A DNA stretch of 64,000 bases from Nodosilinea sp. PGN35. GTDB taxonomy: Bacteria > Cyanobacteriota > Cyanobacteriia > Phormidesmidales > Phormidesmidaceae. The stretch lies in NCBI RefSeq assembly GCF_029109325.1, contig NZ_JAQKQJ010000005.1, positions 124,001-188,000 of the forward strand, given 5' to 3'. Each line of letters starts with the position of its first letter. Position 1 is the first letter of the stretch. Shown here piece after piece: positions 17,628-28,028 of the stretch. A program made the translations under genes and the position numbers. The notes under the pieces were generated by a model. That model ran no database searches and was not told the origin of the DNA. It worked only from the letters and a program-made list of their open reading frames with translations.

Positions 17628-18122
17628 CTAACTGGGCTGATCTGAGGCAGCTGGGGAACTGGCGGAGGTAGCCGACAGGTCTAGGGTGCTGAGCAGCGTT
17701 GCGAGCCGACTGGGGTCGGTCAGATACAGATAGCCAATCAGGGCTTCGAAGGCGGTGGACTGCTGGTAAACCTGGCTGTTTACCCGACGGGGGCCACGGG
17801 ACGAAGCGTTGCGGCCCCGCCGCAGCAGGTCTTGCTCGGCTGGGGTGAGTAGCGGCAACAGCTGCTCCACCTGGTGGGCCTGCTGTTCGGCGCGCACCTG
17901 GTTGACTACCTGTTGGTGAAACGCCTGAATACGTTTGGGCGGCAGCAGCAGGCTTCTGCGCACAAACAGCTCGTAAACCGCGTCACCAATATAGGCTAGA
18001 GCCACGGGGGATAGCGCATTGACCTGCTCTGGGGTGAGGGCCATCGCAGAACTGTGAGCACTGAACAGTAGCAGCCCTTGCAGGCCATCAGGCATGGGGG
18101 AAGACGGCTCAGCCACAGCCAC
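17628..18122 (-). CDS. mrnC: Mini-ribonuclease III
   Basis: The core (MALTPEQVNALSPVALAYIGDAVYELFVRRSLL, VNQVRAEQQAHQVEQLLPLLT, RRGRNASSRGPRR, STAFEALIGYLYL) is an RNase III catalytic domain without a double-stranded-RNA-binding domain, as in MrnC, which matures 23S rRNA ends. Catalytic acidic residues are in YIGDAVYE and AFEALIGYLY. The longest frame starts at a GTG at 18122. A GTG two codons later has AGAGG at good spacing. The ATG at 18044 would give 139 residues, the usual family length, but has no visible binding site. The start is therefore unsettled. Confidence 0.85.
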   Translation of the reverse strand: MAVAEPSSPMPDGLQGLLLFSAHSSAMALTPEQVNALSPVALAYIGDAVYELFVRRSLLLPPKRIQAFHQQVVNQVRAEQQAHQVEQLLPLLTPAEQDLLRRGRNASSRGPRRVNSQVYQQSTAFEALIGYLYLTDPSRLATLLSTLDLSATSASSPAASDQPS

Positions 18123-18150
18123 CTCTAGCTAGGCCAAGGGGGCACTAGGA

Positions 18151-18609
18151 CTACTCACTGGGCGGGTTTTCGAGATTTGCGATCGCATCTTCCACCGAGG
18201 GCTGTAGCGACAGAAACTTCTCCAGGCGCACCAGTTTGACGGTTTGGGTCACACGGGGGTTGGTCACCACCTGCACGGTACCGCCTTCGGTAGTAGCTTT
18301 TTTTACTAGCTGCACCAGGGCACCGAGACCAGAGCTATCGACAAAGTCGATAGTGGCCAAATCCAGAATGATGTTGTTCGGCCCGGCTTCGACGTACTTG
18401 GTCATCACCTTGCGAAATGCGGGTTCAGAGAACGCGTCCAGCAGGCCCGTGAGGCGAAACAGTTGATAGGTTCCCCTGACATCGCGGGTGCCTCGTAAGC
18501 TTACGGTCAGGGTTAGAGATTCAGCGATGGGAAACCTCCTCGTGCTCCAATTCGACGTTAAATATAGGCCAGGATACCGCTGACCGCAAGGGGTGAAACC
18601 GTACCCCAA
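18151..18609 (-). CDS. STAS-domain (anti-sigma-factor-antagonist-like) protein
   Basis: A single STAS domain (YQLFRLTGLLDAFSEPAFRKVMTKYVEAGPNNIILDLATIDFVDSSGLGALVQLVKKATTEGGTVQVV) with the conserved phosphorylatable serine region DSSGLGAL. Such proteins switch partners with anti-sigma kinases. The only conventional in-frame start is a TTG at 18609, which would add 27 residues of non-family sequence. The domain's natural N-terminus coincides with an ATC codon at 18530-18528, preceded at 6 bases by a perfect AGGAGG. The real protein probably starts there (126 residues), either from a rare AUC codon or from a mutated ATG. It is on the same strand as carA but 250 bases downstream. Confidence 0.8.
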   Translation of the reverse strand: MGYGFTPCGQRYPGLYLTSNWSTRRFPIAESLTLTVSLRGTRDVRGTYQLFRLTGLLDAFSEPAFRKVMTKYVEAGPNNIILDLATIDFVDSSGLGALVQLVKKATTEGGTVQVVTNPRVTQTVKLVRLEKFLSLQPSVEDAIANLENPPSE

Positions 18610-18862
18610 CCGACTGGTCGCAGAGCCCGTAACTCAAGCAAGACCGGAGTCAGAGTTTCAGGTTGCAGCCCTACCGTAGACAGATAGCATATAGCGGTTT
18701 GGCTAAATTTTGCCAACCCGGGGTTCAAACCGGCCCGGCAGCGATCGCCCAACGCTCTGCCCAGGAGCCTTTTACTGAGAAATCCCCTGCCCCCAGCAGA
18801 AGAATTTGCCCTGTTTAACCGAACCTCACCACGCCGCAGCCGGGTATTTGGCTGAGAGCCTC
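18610..18862. other. Intergenic region between STAS gene and carA
   Basis: Counted from the AUC start at 18530, about 330 bases lie between the two genes. A 102-codon frame overlaps the carA stop, but its composition and lack of family features argue against a gene. I see no repeat or terminator here. Confidence 0.4.
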
Positions 18863-20026
18863 TCAAACCGGTAGCCGCTGCTGGCGATGGGTGCGCATGG
18901 TGTCTACAAATTTTGCAAACAGATAGTCGGCATCGTGGGGGCCCGGACTGGCCTCGGGGTGGTACTGCACCGAGAACAGGGGCAGAGTTTTGTGGGCCAG
19001 CCCGGCCACGGTTCGATCATTGAGATTCAGGTGGGTCACCGCCACCGTATCCTCAGGAATCGAGGCGGCGTCTAGGGCAAAGCCGTGGTTTTGACTCGTA
19101 ATTTCGACCTGGCGCTCCAGGCCGCAGGGCTGATTTAACCCCCGGTGGCCAAACCGCAGCTTAAAGGTCGAGGCCCCCAGAGACAGCCCTAGAATCTGGT
19201 GGCCCATGCAGATGCCAAAGGTGGGCAGCGAGTAGTTTAGGAGAGCCTGCACCAGCTCTGGAGCTTTGGTCACCGCTGCCGGATCCCCAGGGCCGTTGGA
19301 GAGAAAAATGCCGTCGGGCTGGTAGCTCATAATCTGCTCGGGCGTGGCGCTGGCGGGCACCACAACTACCCGACAGCCGTAGCTAGCCAGGCGGCGCAGA
19401 ATGTTGCGCTTGACGCCAAAGTCAACGGCCACAACGGTCAGCGGAGCGTCATCTCCCGGTGCTGGCGCAGTGGGGCCGAAGGCCCAGGCGTCGTCGGTAA
19501 CCTCCGTCCACTCGTAAATTTGATCGGTGGTCACTTGATCCACCAGGTTGAGTCCAGCCATGGGGGGGGCATCTTGCAGCTGGCGCAGCAGTTCTTCGGG
19601 GTCGAGCACAGTAGTGGAAATAGCGCCGTTCATGGCTCCGGCGGTGCGCAGTTTGCGCGTTAGAGCACGGGTGTCGATGCCAAAGATACCCGGAATTTTG
19701 TGGGTCTTGAGGTAGTTGGGTAGCGACTGGGTGGAGCGCCAGTTGCTGGGAATCTCGCAGATGTTGCGGGCGATCGCCCCCCTGATGTGGGGCCGACTCG
19801 ACTCCTCATCGTCGGGGTTAACGCCGGTATTGCCCAGCTCGGGGTAGGTAAAGGTGACGATCTGACCGCAGTAGCTGGGGTCGGTCATGACTTCTTGATA
19901 TCCCGTCATGCCGGTGTTGAAGACCACCTCCCCCATCACGGTGCCCGGTGCCCCAAACGACCAGCCCCGAAATACCGAGCCATCGGCCAACACAAGCACT
20001 GCGGGAGGGGCATCAGGAAAAACCAT
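18863..20026 (-). CDS. carA: Carbamoyl-phosphate synthase small subunit
   Basis: 387 residues. The N-terminal CPSase domain ([58 protein letters not shown]) precedes a class-I glutamine amidotransferase domain with nucleophile cysteine in [16 protein letters not shown], and the histidine and glutamate in [12 protein letters not shown]. It supplies ammonia from glutamine to CarB for carbamoyl phosphate, used in arginine and pyrimidine synthesis. Start ATG at 20026. carB is not in the window. Confidence 0.96.
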   Translation of the reverse strand: MVFPDAPPAVLVLADGSVFRGWSFGAPGTVMGEVVFNTGMTGYQEVMTDPSYCGQIVTFTYPELGNTGVNPDDEESSRPHIRGAIARNICEIPSNWRSTQSLPNYLKTHKIPGIFGIDTRALTRKLRTAGAMNGAISTTVLDPEELLRQLQDAPPMAGLNLVDQVTTDQIYEWTEVTDDAWAFGPTAPAPGDDAPLTVVAVDFGVKRNILRRLASYGCRVVVVPASATPEQIMSYQPDGIFLSNGPGDPAAVTKAPELVQALLNYSLPTFGICMGHQILGLSLGASTFKLRFGHRGLNQPCGLERQVEITSQNHGFALDAASIPEDTVAVTHLNLNDRTVAGLAHKTLPLFSVQYHPEASPGPHDADYLFAKFVDTMRTHRQQRLPV

Positions 20027-20241
20027 GGCGATTTGCTCAGCGCTAAGAATCGCTATTATCCTAAGGCCAAAGGCTGACTTTCAGCTATTAGATCCCAGAC
20101 TAAATCGTTCTCCAGCTTGCCGGTCTGGCGCGGTTCTCGACCCGCGCTGGGGCAGACCCAGATCGACCGTGACAGTCACAGGACGGGGACGGGGAATCTT
20201 AGGTTTTGAGACTGAGCACTTGAGCGACTGGAGCAGCAGCT

Positions 20242-21081
20242 ATGGAACGAGCCTGGGCGATCGCAAATCGGTTGGTGCTGGCAACGATGGCCCTGGGTTT
20301 AACAGGCTGCGACCTGTTGGCAAGTACGATTGTGCCGGGCATTCCCAACGAGGAGGCCGTGGGCACCCCTCAGGCGATCGCCCGTGAACCCATCGCTTTA
20401 CCGGTCGCTGCTGAGCCAGCCCCGGTGCCGCCCCCCGCTTCAGATACCTTTCGCGAGGCGGTAAATCGGGCCACCAGCGCCGTGGCCATTGGTCAGTCGG
20501 CCCAGTCGAGCGCCGATTGGCAACTGGCAGCAAGCCGCTGGCAGCAGGCGGTGGCCCTGATGGAGCAAGTGCCGAGCAGTAGCCCCAACCGCGCCCAGGC
20601 CCAGACCAAGGCCCAGGAGTATAAACAGCATTTAGCCGCTGCCCAGCGGCGGGCCACCAATGGCATCGTGCCCGCCCCGGCCCCGGTCGCAGCCGCCCCA
20701 GCCATCCCCGCGGGCCTAGCAGCCCAGATTCCCATCCAGCGGCGGCAGGGCGGTACTCCGGTAGTAGATGTCACGCTCCAGGCCAGCGGCGGCACCCAAA
20801 CCTTCCCAATGCTGTTTGACACGGGCGCGACCGGTACCTTGATCACCGCTGAGATGGCTCAGGCCGTGGGCGTCACCGTAGTTGGCGAAACCCAGGCCAG
20901 AATTGCCGACGGCAGCGTGGTGACCCTTCCCATTGGCCTCGTAAATGCGGTGGAGCTGGGCGGCCTGCGGCGCGAGCAGGTTACGGTGGCGATCGGCGGC
21001 AGCTACGGCCTGCTGGGCCAAGACATCTACGGACAGTACGGCATTGCCATTGGCTCTCACATGATTCATCTGCACCAGTGA
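20242..21081 (+). CDS. Lipoprotein with retropepsin-like aspartic protease domain
   Basis: 279 residues. The N-terminus is a lipoprotein signal peptide (RLVLATMALGLTGC, lipobox cysteine about residue 23). A proline/alanine-rich linker and a helical region with TPR-like character (about 70-130) follow. The C-terminal 110 residues are a single-lobed aspartyl-protease fold with catalytic FDTGATGTLIT (about residues 191-201) and a GLLGQDIYGQY loop. One lobe means it should work as a dimer, as in retropepsins and clan AA bacterial members. It is predicted to be anchored in a periplasmic-facing membrane; its substrate is unknown. Confidence 0.82.
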   Translation: MERAWAIANRLVLATMALGLTGCDLLASTIVPGIPNEEAVGTPQAIAREPIALPVAAEPAPVPPPASDTFREAVNRATSAVAIGQSAQSSADWQLAASRWQQAVALMEQVPSSSPNRAQAQTKAQEYKQHLAAAQRRATNGIVPAPAPVAAAPAIPAGLAAQIPIQRRQGGTPVVDVTLQASGGTQTFPMLFDTGATGTLITAEMAQAVGVTVVGETQARIADGSVVTLPIGLVNAVELGGLRREQVTVAIGGSYGLLGQDIYGQYGIAIGSHMIHLHQ

Positions 21082-21178
21082 AGCCGGTGCTGGGCCACCC
21101 CAGGTTTGCCCCCAGCCCCGACACCCAACCGAATTTTTGTGAGAATATGCAGCAGGTTTTGATCGTTTTCGGTGCCCT

Positions 21179-22081
21179 ATGACTGCCCCTGTGCTGCCTG
21201 CTGCCGCCACCGCCCTGAGCGAGCCCACCTCTGTCAACCTGGCGGCCAGAGTGCGTGTAGCCCCGATTCGCACGGCCCTGACAGATGTGCCCATTCCCAC
21301 CGCCTATGTCGCCCCGGGGAAGGATGCTGGAGAACCGCCCCTGCTGCTGATTCCAGGGTTTGACAGCTCGCTGCTGGAGTTTCGTCGCCTGCTGCCGCTG
21401 CTAGAACACCACGCCTGGGCAATGGATTTGCTGGGGTTTGGATTTAGCGATCGCACCCTCATCCCCGACCTCTCTCCCGGTGCCATCAAGCTGCACCTGC
21501 ACAGCTTTTGGCAGCAGCAGATTCAGCGCCCGGTGGTGCTGGTGGGGGCTTCTATGGGCGGGGCCGCCGCCATCGACTTTGCCCTCACCTACCCCGAGGC
21601 CGTGGCGGGCCTGGTGCTGATCGACGCCGCTGGCTTTGCCGCTGGCCCCGCTATGGGCAACCTGATGGTGCCGCCCCTCGACAGCTGGGCCACAGCCTTT
21701 TTGCGCAGCCCCAGGGTGCGGCGCAGCATTAGCCGTCAGGCCTACTTTGACAAAACCTTTGTGACGGCTGACGCAGAACTGTGCGCCGCCCTGCACCTCC
21801 AGTGCCCTGGCTGGAAGGAGGCCCTGATCGCCTTCACCAAGAGCGGCGGCTACAACTTTTTGACCAGCAAAATTTCCAATGTCGCCTGCCCCACTTTGGT
21901 GATCTGGGGCGAGCAGGACAGAATTTTAGGCACGAAGGATGCGCGGCGATTTGAGCGTGCGATTCCTGGCAGCAAGCTGGTTTGGATTGCCAACTGCGGC
22001 CATGTGCCCCACCTGGAAAAGCCCCAGGAAACGGCGGCGGCGATTCGCGAAGCGATCCTCCCGGAATCGCCCCCTTTGTAG
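21179..22081 (+). CDS. Alpha/beta hydrolase
   Basis: 300 residues with an intact alpha/beta-hydrolase triad. The nucleophile serine is in VGASMGGAAA, the aspartate in IWGEQDRILG, and the histidine in NCGHVPHLEKPQE. The oxyanion region is LLLIPGFDSSLLEF. Similar cyanobacterial proteins act on esters or lipids, but no substrate can be named. The start at 21179 follows a weak upstream region. It is on the same strand as gcvP but 166 bases before it. Confidence 0.85.
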   Translation: MTAPVLPAAATALSEPTSVNLAARVRVAPIRTALTDVPIPTAYVAPGKDAGEPPLLLIPGFDSSLLEFRRLLPLLEHHAWAMDLLGFGFSDRTLIPDLSPGAIKLHLHSFWQQQIQRPVVLVGASMGGAAAIDFALTYPEAVAGLVLIDAAGFAAGPAMGNLMVPPLDSWATAFLRSPRVRRSISRQAYFDKTFVTADAELCAALHLQCPGWKEALIAFTKSGGYNFLTSKISNVACPTLVIWGEQDRILGTKDARRFERAIPGSKLVWIANCGHVPHLEKPQETAAAIREAILPESPPL

Positions 22082-22247
22082 CCCAGCTCGTTTCCACACC
22101 CTGCCTCAACGGGCCGAATTTGCCGTTTGAGGTACTGACGGGCCGCAAAATTATCACTAATGTTTCAAGATATGAATTGAGAGGCGCTTGGCATTCTGGG
22201 CGCGATCGAAGCAACCCTAACTAATTTGGAGCCATCCGCAGACGGGT

Positions 22248-25200
22248 ATGACGCAATTCTCCCAGACCAGCACCGTTGATGCCGATACCGCCACGCCAGG
22301 GACGAACGGCACCGCCCCTGCTGCCCCCCTCAGCCCCTTTGTCGCCCGCCACTTGGGGCCAACCGCTGACGAGACTGAGGCCATGCTCGCGGCCCTGGGC
22401 TACGCCAGGCTAGACGAGCTAATTGACGCCACCGTGCCTGCGGCGATTCGGCTACCCCATGCCCTAAAGCTACCCCAGGGGGTAGACGAGGCCGCTGCGC
22501 TGGCCCAGCTCAAAACCCTGGCTGCCCAAAATCAGGTGTGGCGATCGTACCTGGGCTTGGGCTACGCCAACACCCTCACCCCAGCGGTGATTCAGCGCAA
22601 TGTGCTTGAGAACCCCGGCTGGTACACCCAATACACCCCCTACCAGCCCGAAATTTCCCAGGGGCGGCTTGAGGCCCTGCTCAACTTCCAAACCCTGGTG
22701 ATTGACCTAACGGGGATGGAAATTGCCAACGCCTCTCTGCTCGACGAGGGCACCGCCGCCGCCGAGGCCATGACCCTGGCCTTCAACGCCCGCAAGCAAA
22801 AAGACGCCAAAACCTTCTGGGTCTCCGCCGCCTGCCATCCTCAGACTATCGACGTGGTGAAAACCCGCGCCCTGCCCCTGGGCATTGAGGTGGTTGTGGG
22901 CGACCACCAAGCCTTTGGCTTTGATACGCCGGTGTTTGGGGTGCTGCTGCAATACCCCGCCACCGACGGGGCGATCTACGACTACGCAGACTTTGTCACC
23001 CAGGCCCACGCCCACCACGCCCTGGTCACCGTCGCCGCCGATCTGCTCAGCCTCACCCTGCTGCGTCCCCCCGGCGAGTTTGGCGCTGACATTGTCGTCG
23101 GCAACACCCAGCGCTTTGGCGTGCCCCTGGGCTTTGGTGGCCCCCACGCCGCCTTCTTTGCCACCCGCAACGCCTTTGCCCGCAAGCTGCCCGGTCGCCT
23201 GGTGGGCGTGTCAAAAGACACCTACGACAACCCCGCCCTGCGCCTCACCCTGCAAACCCGCGAACAGCACATTCGCCGCGACGCCGCCACCAGCAATATC
23301 TGCACCGCCCAGGTGCTGCTGGCGATTATGGCCAGCATGTACGCGGTCTACCACGGGCCAGAGGGGTTGAGGGCGATCGCATCCCGCATTCACCACCAGA
23401 CCCAAACCCTGGCCACTGCCCTACTAGAGGCAGGATTCACTCTGGGCAGTGAACCCGTGTTCGACACCCTGCGCGTTACCGTCGGCAAGTCCCAAGCCGC
23501 CATCCTCGCCCGCGCCGCCGAGCATCGCATCAACCTGCGGGTGCTGGACAGCGAAACCTTAGTAGTAGCCCTCGACGAAACCGTGACCGATGGCGACCTG
23601 CGGGATTTGATCGCCGTGTTTACGGGGAGTTCGATGCCACAATCCTCGCCCGTGGGTTTCGCGGCGAGGGATGAGGGAGCACAGCCGCAGACAGGCGAGC
23701 GCTCAACCCACACTACGGCTGACCAAAATTCAAACTTCAAAATTTCTCCTCTGGAGACGCTTCGCGAACAAAACTCAAAACTCCCCCACTCCCCCACCCC
23801 CTCACTCCCCCACCCCCTCACCCGCACCTCCCCCTACCTCACCCACCCCACCTTCCACCGCTACCACTCCGAAACGGAGATGCTGCGGTACATCCATCGC
23901 CTACAAAACAAGGATCTCTCCCTGGCGACGGCGATGATTCCCCTGGGCTCCTGCACCATGAAGCTCAACGCCACCGCCGAGATGGTGCCCATCACCTGGC
24001 CGGAATTTGGCCAAATTCACCCCTTTGCCCCCGCCGAGCAGACCCCAGGCTACCGGCAGTTGTTTGCCGATCTAGAGACCTGGTTAGCCGAGATCACCGG
24101 CTTTGACGGCGTTTCGCTTCAGCCCAACGCCGGAGCCCAGGGCGAATACGCTGGGCTGCTGGTGATTCGGGAGTACCATCAGCAGCGGGGCGACCACCAC
24201 CGCAACGTCTGCCTGATTCCCCAGTCGGCCCACGGCACCAACCCGGCCAGCGCCGTGATGGCAGGCATGAAGGTTGTCCCCGTCGCCTGCGACGACGATG
24301 GCAACATCGACGTGGCCGACCTCCAGGCCAAGGCCGAAAAGCACGGTGAGAATCTGTCGGCGCTGATGGTTACCTACCCATCCACCCACGGGGTGTTTGA
24401 GGCGGGCATTGCCGAAATTTGCGCCATCGTCCACACCCACGGCGGCCAGGTCTATATGGATGGGGCCAACATGAATGCCCAGGTGGGCCTCTGCCGCCCC
24501 GCCGACTTTGGAGCCGATGTCTGCCACCTCAACCTGCACAAAACCTTCTGCATTCCCCACGGCGGCGGCGGGCCGGGAGTTGGCCCCATTGGGGTGAAGG
24601 CGCACCTGGTACCCTACCTGCCGGGGCACAGCCTGACGAGCGGAGTCGGCGGCGACCGGGGCATTGGCGCGGTGACCTCGGCTCCCTGGGGCAGCGCCAG
24701 CATTCTGCCGATCTCGTGGATGTACATTGCCATGATGGGCGGCGCGGGGCTGAGGCGGGCCACAGAAATCGCCATTCTCAATGCCAACTACATCGCCCAG
24801 AGATTAGCGGGCCACTACGACATTCTCTACACCGGGCAGAACGGGCGGGTGGCCCACGAGTGCATTCTCGACCTGCGGCCTTTCAAAAAGTCGGCGGATA
24901 TTGGGGTAGAAGATGTGGCCAAACGGTTGATCGACTATGGCTTTCATCCGCCCACCATGTCGTGGCCGGTGGCGGGCACGCTGATGGTCGAGCCCACCGA
25001 GAGCGAGTCTAAGGCGGAACTCGATCGCTTCTGCGACGCGATGATCGCCATTCGCGAGGAGATTCGCGCTATTGAAGCTGGGGAGAGCGATCGCGCCCAC
25101 AACCTGCTCAAAAACGCGCCCCATACGGCGATCGATCTAGTGTCTGACTGGGATCGCCCCTACAGCCGCGAGCAGGCGGTGTTTCCGACGCCGTTTACCC

Positions 25201-25304
25201 GCAGCGCCAAGTTTTGGCCAGCGGTGAACCGGATTGATCAGGCCTACGGCGATCGCAACTTGATCTGCTCCTGTGTTGGTATGGATGCTTATGAGGAAAC
25301 TTAG
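22248..25304 (+). CDS. gcvP: Glycine dehydrogenase (decarboxylating), P protein
   Basis: 1018 residues. GcvP is the PLP enzyme of the glycine cleavage system, which decarboxylates glycine and passes aminomethyl to the H protein; in cyanobacteria it serves photorespiration. Both homologous halves are present: the N-terminal half (about 28-460) and the C-terminal half (about 528-1018), with the PLP lysine near residue 765 in [21 protein letters not shown]. Family members are about 950-985 residues; the excess maps to a low-complexity insertion at about residues 463-523 between the halves. It contains [20 protein letters not shown] and repeated PHPL-type segments. It looks like an intergenic repeat that entered in frame. 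The frame is otherwise intact. Confidence 0.96.
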   Translation: MTQFSQTSTVDADTATPGTNGTAPAAPLSPFVARHLGPTADETEAMLAALGYARLDELIDATVPAAIRLPHALKLPQGVDEAAALAQLKTLAAQNQVWRSYLGLGYANTLTPAVIQRNVLENPGWYTQYTPYQPEISQGRLEALLNFQTLVIDLTGMEIANASLLDEGTAAAEAMTLAFNARKQKDAKTFWVSAACHPQTIDVVKTRALPLGIEVVVGDHQAFGFDTPVFGVLLQYPATDGAIYDYADFVTQAHAHHALVTVAADLLSLTLLRPPGEFGADIVVGNTQRFGVPLGFGGPHAAFFATRNAFARKLPGRLVGVSKDTYDNPALRLTLQTREQHIRRDAATSNICTAQVLLAIMASMYAVYHGPEGLRAIASRIHHQTQTLATALLEAGFTLGSEPVFDTLRVTVGKSQAAILARAAEHRINLRVLDSETLVVALDETVTDGDLRDLIAVFTGSSMPQSSPVGFAARDEGAQPQTGERSTHTTADQNSNFKISPLETLREQNSKLPHSPTPSLPHPLTRTSPYLTHPTFHRYHSETEMLRYIHRLQNKDLSLATAMIPLGSCTMKLNATAEMVPITWPEFGQIHPFAPAEQTPGYRQLFADLETWLAEITGFDGVSLQPNAGAQGEYAGLLVIREYHQQRGDHHRNVCLIPQSAHGTNPASAVMAGMKVVPVACDDDGNIDVADLQAKAEKHGENLSALMVTYPSTHGVFEAGIAEICAIVHTHGGQVYMDGANMNAQVGLCRPADFGADVCHLNLHKTFCIPHGGGGPGVGPIGVKAHLVPYLPGHSLTSGVGGDRGIGAVTSAPWGSASILPISWMYIAMMGGAGLRRATEIAILNANYIAQRLAGHYDILYTGQNGRVAHECILDLRPFKKSADIGVEDVAKRLIDYGFHPPTMSWPVAGTLMVEPTESESKAELDRFCDAMIAIREEIRAIEAGESDRAHNLLKNAPHTAIDLVSDWDRPYSREQAVFPTPFTRSAKFWPAVNRIDQAYGDRNLICSCVGMDAYEET

Positions 25305-25323
25305 AGGAAACGGGGCAGAATAA

Positions 25324-26247
25324 ATGCAGAGTAGCTGTTTATCCATGAAGGAGAGTGGCTGCTGGATTTATTCTGCTATCTTTTTCATGCCTACGTTACT
25401 TGATCCACTCAAGTTACCTTCATTACCACTGTCAGGACGAAGGAACTTACCCCACTGCACCGCCATTTATTTGGCAATAGATGCTCAGGATCGCATTCTC
25501 TACATAGGGAAGGCGAGGAATCTAGCTGCGAGGTGGAAAAATCATCATCGCCTTTACAATCTAGAAGAATTAGATAAGAATTCTCCTGTTCGCCTAGCTT
25601 GGCAGTCATGGAGCGAAGATGACTTAAGCGAGGCCGAAAAAGCCTTAATTGAAAATTTTCATCCTCTCCTCAACAATACTAAGATTGAATATCCAAAGAT
25701 CATTCCTTCTGAAATTACCCTTAGAGACTTCTTAAAGAAGTTTTCTCGAAGATTAATTATATTCGGCATAAATCCTAAGACGCCTGAAAGCCTTGCAAAC
25801 GTATATCTTAAGTACGATTGGCGCAATTGCTCCCCAGCGGGAACAGCTGCCAAAATTCGGGAATACATCAAGGAAGTGAGAGATAAAAACATAAACTTAA
25901 AGTTCAGGCGTCATGCTTATTCCGCCGGTTCATTTTCTCGTGGAATCATTTTTCGGCCTGGCAGTCGGGAACACAAGTCAAAAGCTAGAGAACATCGCTC
26001 GTTCAACAACCACTGGGAGTTTGCATGTAATGGAGTAGTATTCCACATCACGCCGGCTCTTTGCTATTCCGATTACAAAGGATGTACTCAGGCTGTAAGA
26101 TTGGCAGGAGTTAAATTTCAGGCTCTTACACAGAACGCGCTATCACTAGGGCAGAAAAGCCCCGACAGATTTTCTGAGGGTCTATCGTGTTTTGTAAATG
26201 ACCCTGTACCGTTGCTATGGAAGAATTATCCTCAGCGAAAACTGTAA
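25324..26247 (+). CDS. GIY-YIG nuclease-like protein
   Basis: The frame gives 307 residues; the first 21 are doubtful and an ATG at 25387 (MPTLLDPLKLPSLPLSG) is likelier. The domain (about 46-110) has AIYLAIDAQDRILYIGKARNLAARW, matching the GIY...YIG core with the catalytic arginine, and EAEKALIENFHPLLN with the metal-binding glutamate. The remaining 190 residues have no family I recognise. The DNA is clearly AT-richer and lacks HIP1 octamers, unlike its neighbours, suggesting acquisition. GIY-YIG proteins are homing, repair or phage-defence nucleases; a defence role is possible but unsupported. Confidence 0.75.
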   Translation: MQSSCLSMKESGCWIYSAIFFMPTLLDPLKLPSLPLSGRRNLPHCTAIYLAIDAQDRILYIGKARNLAARWKNHHRLYNLEELDKNSPVRLAWQSWSEDDLSEAEKALIENFHPLLNNTKIEYPKIIPSEITLRDFLKKFSRRLIIFGINPKTPESLANVYLKYDWRNCSPAGTAAKIREYIKEVRDKNINLKFRRHAYSAGSFSRGIIFRPGSREHKSKAREHRSFNNHWEFACNGVVFHITPALCYSDYKGCTQAVRLAGVKFQALTQNALSLGQKSPDRFSEGLSCFVNDPVPLLWKNYPQRKL

Positions 26248-26300
26248 AAATCACAAGAAACTATACTCTTGGTCAAACGTTGTAAATTCTTGTTTGAGAA

Positions 26301-26948
26301 ATGACTACTCCCCAACCTAGGGTGATATTTATCGATGCGGTTGGCACGCTGTTTGGGGTGGCGGGCAGCGTTGGCGCGGTCTACGCCGACCTGGCCCGGC
26401 ATCACGGCATTGAGGCCGACCCAGCAACCTTAAATCAGGCGTTTTTCCAGGCCTTTCGGGCAGCCCCAGAGATGGCCTTCCCCGACAGTGACCCGGCAAC
26501 GGTGCCCGAGCAGGAGTACCGCTGGTGGCGGGTAATTGCCCAGCAGACCTTTAGCAGCGCCGGGGTGCTCGATCGCTTCGTCGATTTTGACAGTTTTTTT
26601 GCCGACCTCTACGCCCACTTTGCCACCGCCGCCCCCTGGGAACTCTACCCCGACGTGCCCCCGGCCCTCGATCGCTGGCGGCGGCGCGGCATCACCCTGG
26701 GGGTGATCTCAAACTTTGACACCCGGCTGTACCAGGTGCTCGAAGAACTCAACCTGGCTCCCTATTTCAGCTCAGTCACGCTGTCGTCGGAGGCCGGGGC
26801 CGCTAAACCCGACCCGCTGATTTTTGCCACCGCGCTGCAAAAGCACCGCTGCGACGCCAGCCAGGCCTGGCACGTGGGCGACAGCAAAACCGACGACTTT
26901 GAGGGGGCCAAAGCCGCCGGGCTGCACGGCATCTTAGTCAAGCGCTAA
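26301..26948 (+). CDS. HAD-IA family hydrolase
   Basis: 215 residues with the haloacid-dehalogenase motifs: motif I VIFIDAVGTLFG (nucleophile Asp, with V instead of the usual second Asp), motif II GVISNFD, motif III AKPDPLIF, and motif IV WHVGDSKTDDFEGA. The DxV substitution at the +2 position is also typical of the REG-2/HDHD3-like branch. Substrate unknown. It is single-stranded from gcvP onwards but separated by the AT-rich GIY-YIG gene. Confidence 0.85.
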   Translation: MTTPQPRVIFIDAVGTLFGVAGSVGAVYADLARHHGIEADPATLNQAFFQAFRAAPEMAFPDSDPATVPEQEYRWWRVIAQQTFSSAGVLDRFVDFDSFFADLYAHFATAAPWELYPDVPPALDRWRRRGITLGVISNFDTRLYQVLEELNLAPYFSSVTLSSEAGAAKPDPLIFATALQKHRCDASQAWHVGDSKTDDFEGAKAAGLHGILVKR

Positions 26949-27058
26949 GGCTTGAGAAACCGGGTATCGGGTACCAGGTTTCATGTTTCATGTATCAGGG
27001 AGCGGGTTGGCAATTCCTGACACCCAACACCTCGCACCCGATACCAAATACCTCCGCC
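26949..27058. repeat. Intergenic repeat, GGTATC/TACCCG-rich hairpin type
   Basis: The sequence reads GGTATCGGGTACCAGG-like on one arm and CACCCGATACCAAATACC-like on the other, with several near-complementary blocks. A second copy of the same type lies at 58046-58112. Such short repeats fill many cyanobacterial intergenic spaces. Confidence 0.55.
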
Positions 27059-27060
27059 CG

Positions 27061-27906
27061 CTACCGACTACCTTGAAACGCCAGCTCCGCCGGGCCAGTC
27101 ATATAGACGCGGTTGTCGGCGGCGGACCACTCGATGTAGAGAGGGCCACCGGGGAGTTCTACTGTGGCGGCGCGATCGCACCGCCCATTCAGCACCCCGG
27201 CCACCAGCGAGGCGCAGGCCCCGGTGCCGCAGGCCAGGGTAATGCCGGCCCCCCGCTCCCACACCCGCATTTTGAGGTAGTCGGGCCGCACGACTTGAAT
27301 AAACTCGGTGTTGATCCGCTGGGGGAAGACCTCGTGGTGCTCGAACTGGGGGCCGAGGGTTTCCAGGGAAATGGACGCCACGTCCTCTACAAAAGTAATG
27401 CAGTGGGGGTTGCCCATACTCACACAGGTCACCGCCCAGGTCTGATCAGCCACGGTCAGCGGTACACCTACGACCTTCTCCCCAGCCGCCGCCAGAGTAG
27501 TGGGAATTTCCTGGGCCAGCAGGTAGGGCGGCCCCATATCCACCGTCACCTGGCCATCGGGTTGCAGGGTGGGCGAGATCAGCCCCGCCAGGGTGTGGAT
27601 ACGGTAGGTGTGGGGGGCCTGGGGGGCTTTGCCGTCCTCGGTTTCCAGGGTTTCTAGAAATTTGGCCATACAGCGAATGCCGTTGCCGCACATCTCCGGC
27701 TCGGAGCCGTCGGAGTTGTAGATGCGCATGGTGTAGTCGGTGCCTTCCTGGCCCGGCAGCGCAAAGATCACGCCGTCAGCGCCAATGCCAAAATGGCGAT
27801 CGCACCAGGCCACCGCCTGCTCTGGGGTCAGCAGGGGCTCCGGCTGGGCGCGGTTGTCCACCAAAATAAAATCGTTGCCCAAACCGTGGTACTTGCTGAA
27901 TTTCAT
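27061..27906 (-). CDS. dapF: Diaminopimelate epimerase
   Basis: 281 residues. DapF interconverts LL- and meso-diaminopimelate for lysine and peptidoglycan. Motifs: [31 protein letters not shown] with the first catalytic cysteine, and [15 protein letters not shown] with the second. Both active-site cysteines are therefore intact. It is on the minus strand with a hairpin repeat region downstream and the giant SLH gene upstream. I recall hfq lying next to dapF in other cyanobacteria; here hfq is about 8 kb away. Confidence 0.95.
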   Translation of the reverse strand: MKFSKYHGLGNDFILVDNRAQPEPLLTPEQAVAWCDRHFGIGADGVIFALPGQEGTDYTMRIYNSDGSEPEMCGNGIRCMAKFLETLETEDGKAPQAPHTYRIHTLAGLISPTLQPDGQVTVDMGPPYLLAQEIPTTLAAAGEKVVGVPLTVADQTWAVTCVSMGNPHCITFVEDVASISLETLGPQFEHHEVFPQRINTEFIQVVRPDYLKMRVWERGAGITLACGTGACASLVAGVLNGRCDRAATVELPGGPLYIEWSAADNRVYMTGPAELAFQGSR

Positions 27907-28028
27907 AGTGCTGGATCATGAGTGGGTGAACCTCAATTATTCACCAAACTGATAGTTCCTGGCTGGGCCAATCCATGAGCAGCCCTGAAGAATGGGGCTA
28001 ACTATGCCGCCACCCAAACCCGACGAAG

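Noticed and set aside
18558..18866. 102-codon open frame overlapping the carA stop
   Set aside because: Its composition is arginine- and glycine-rich with no family features, and its frame is a by-product of the GC-rich sequence. It also has no ribosome-binding site near its start.
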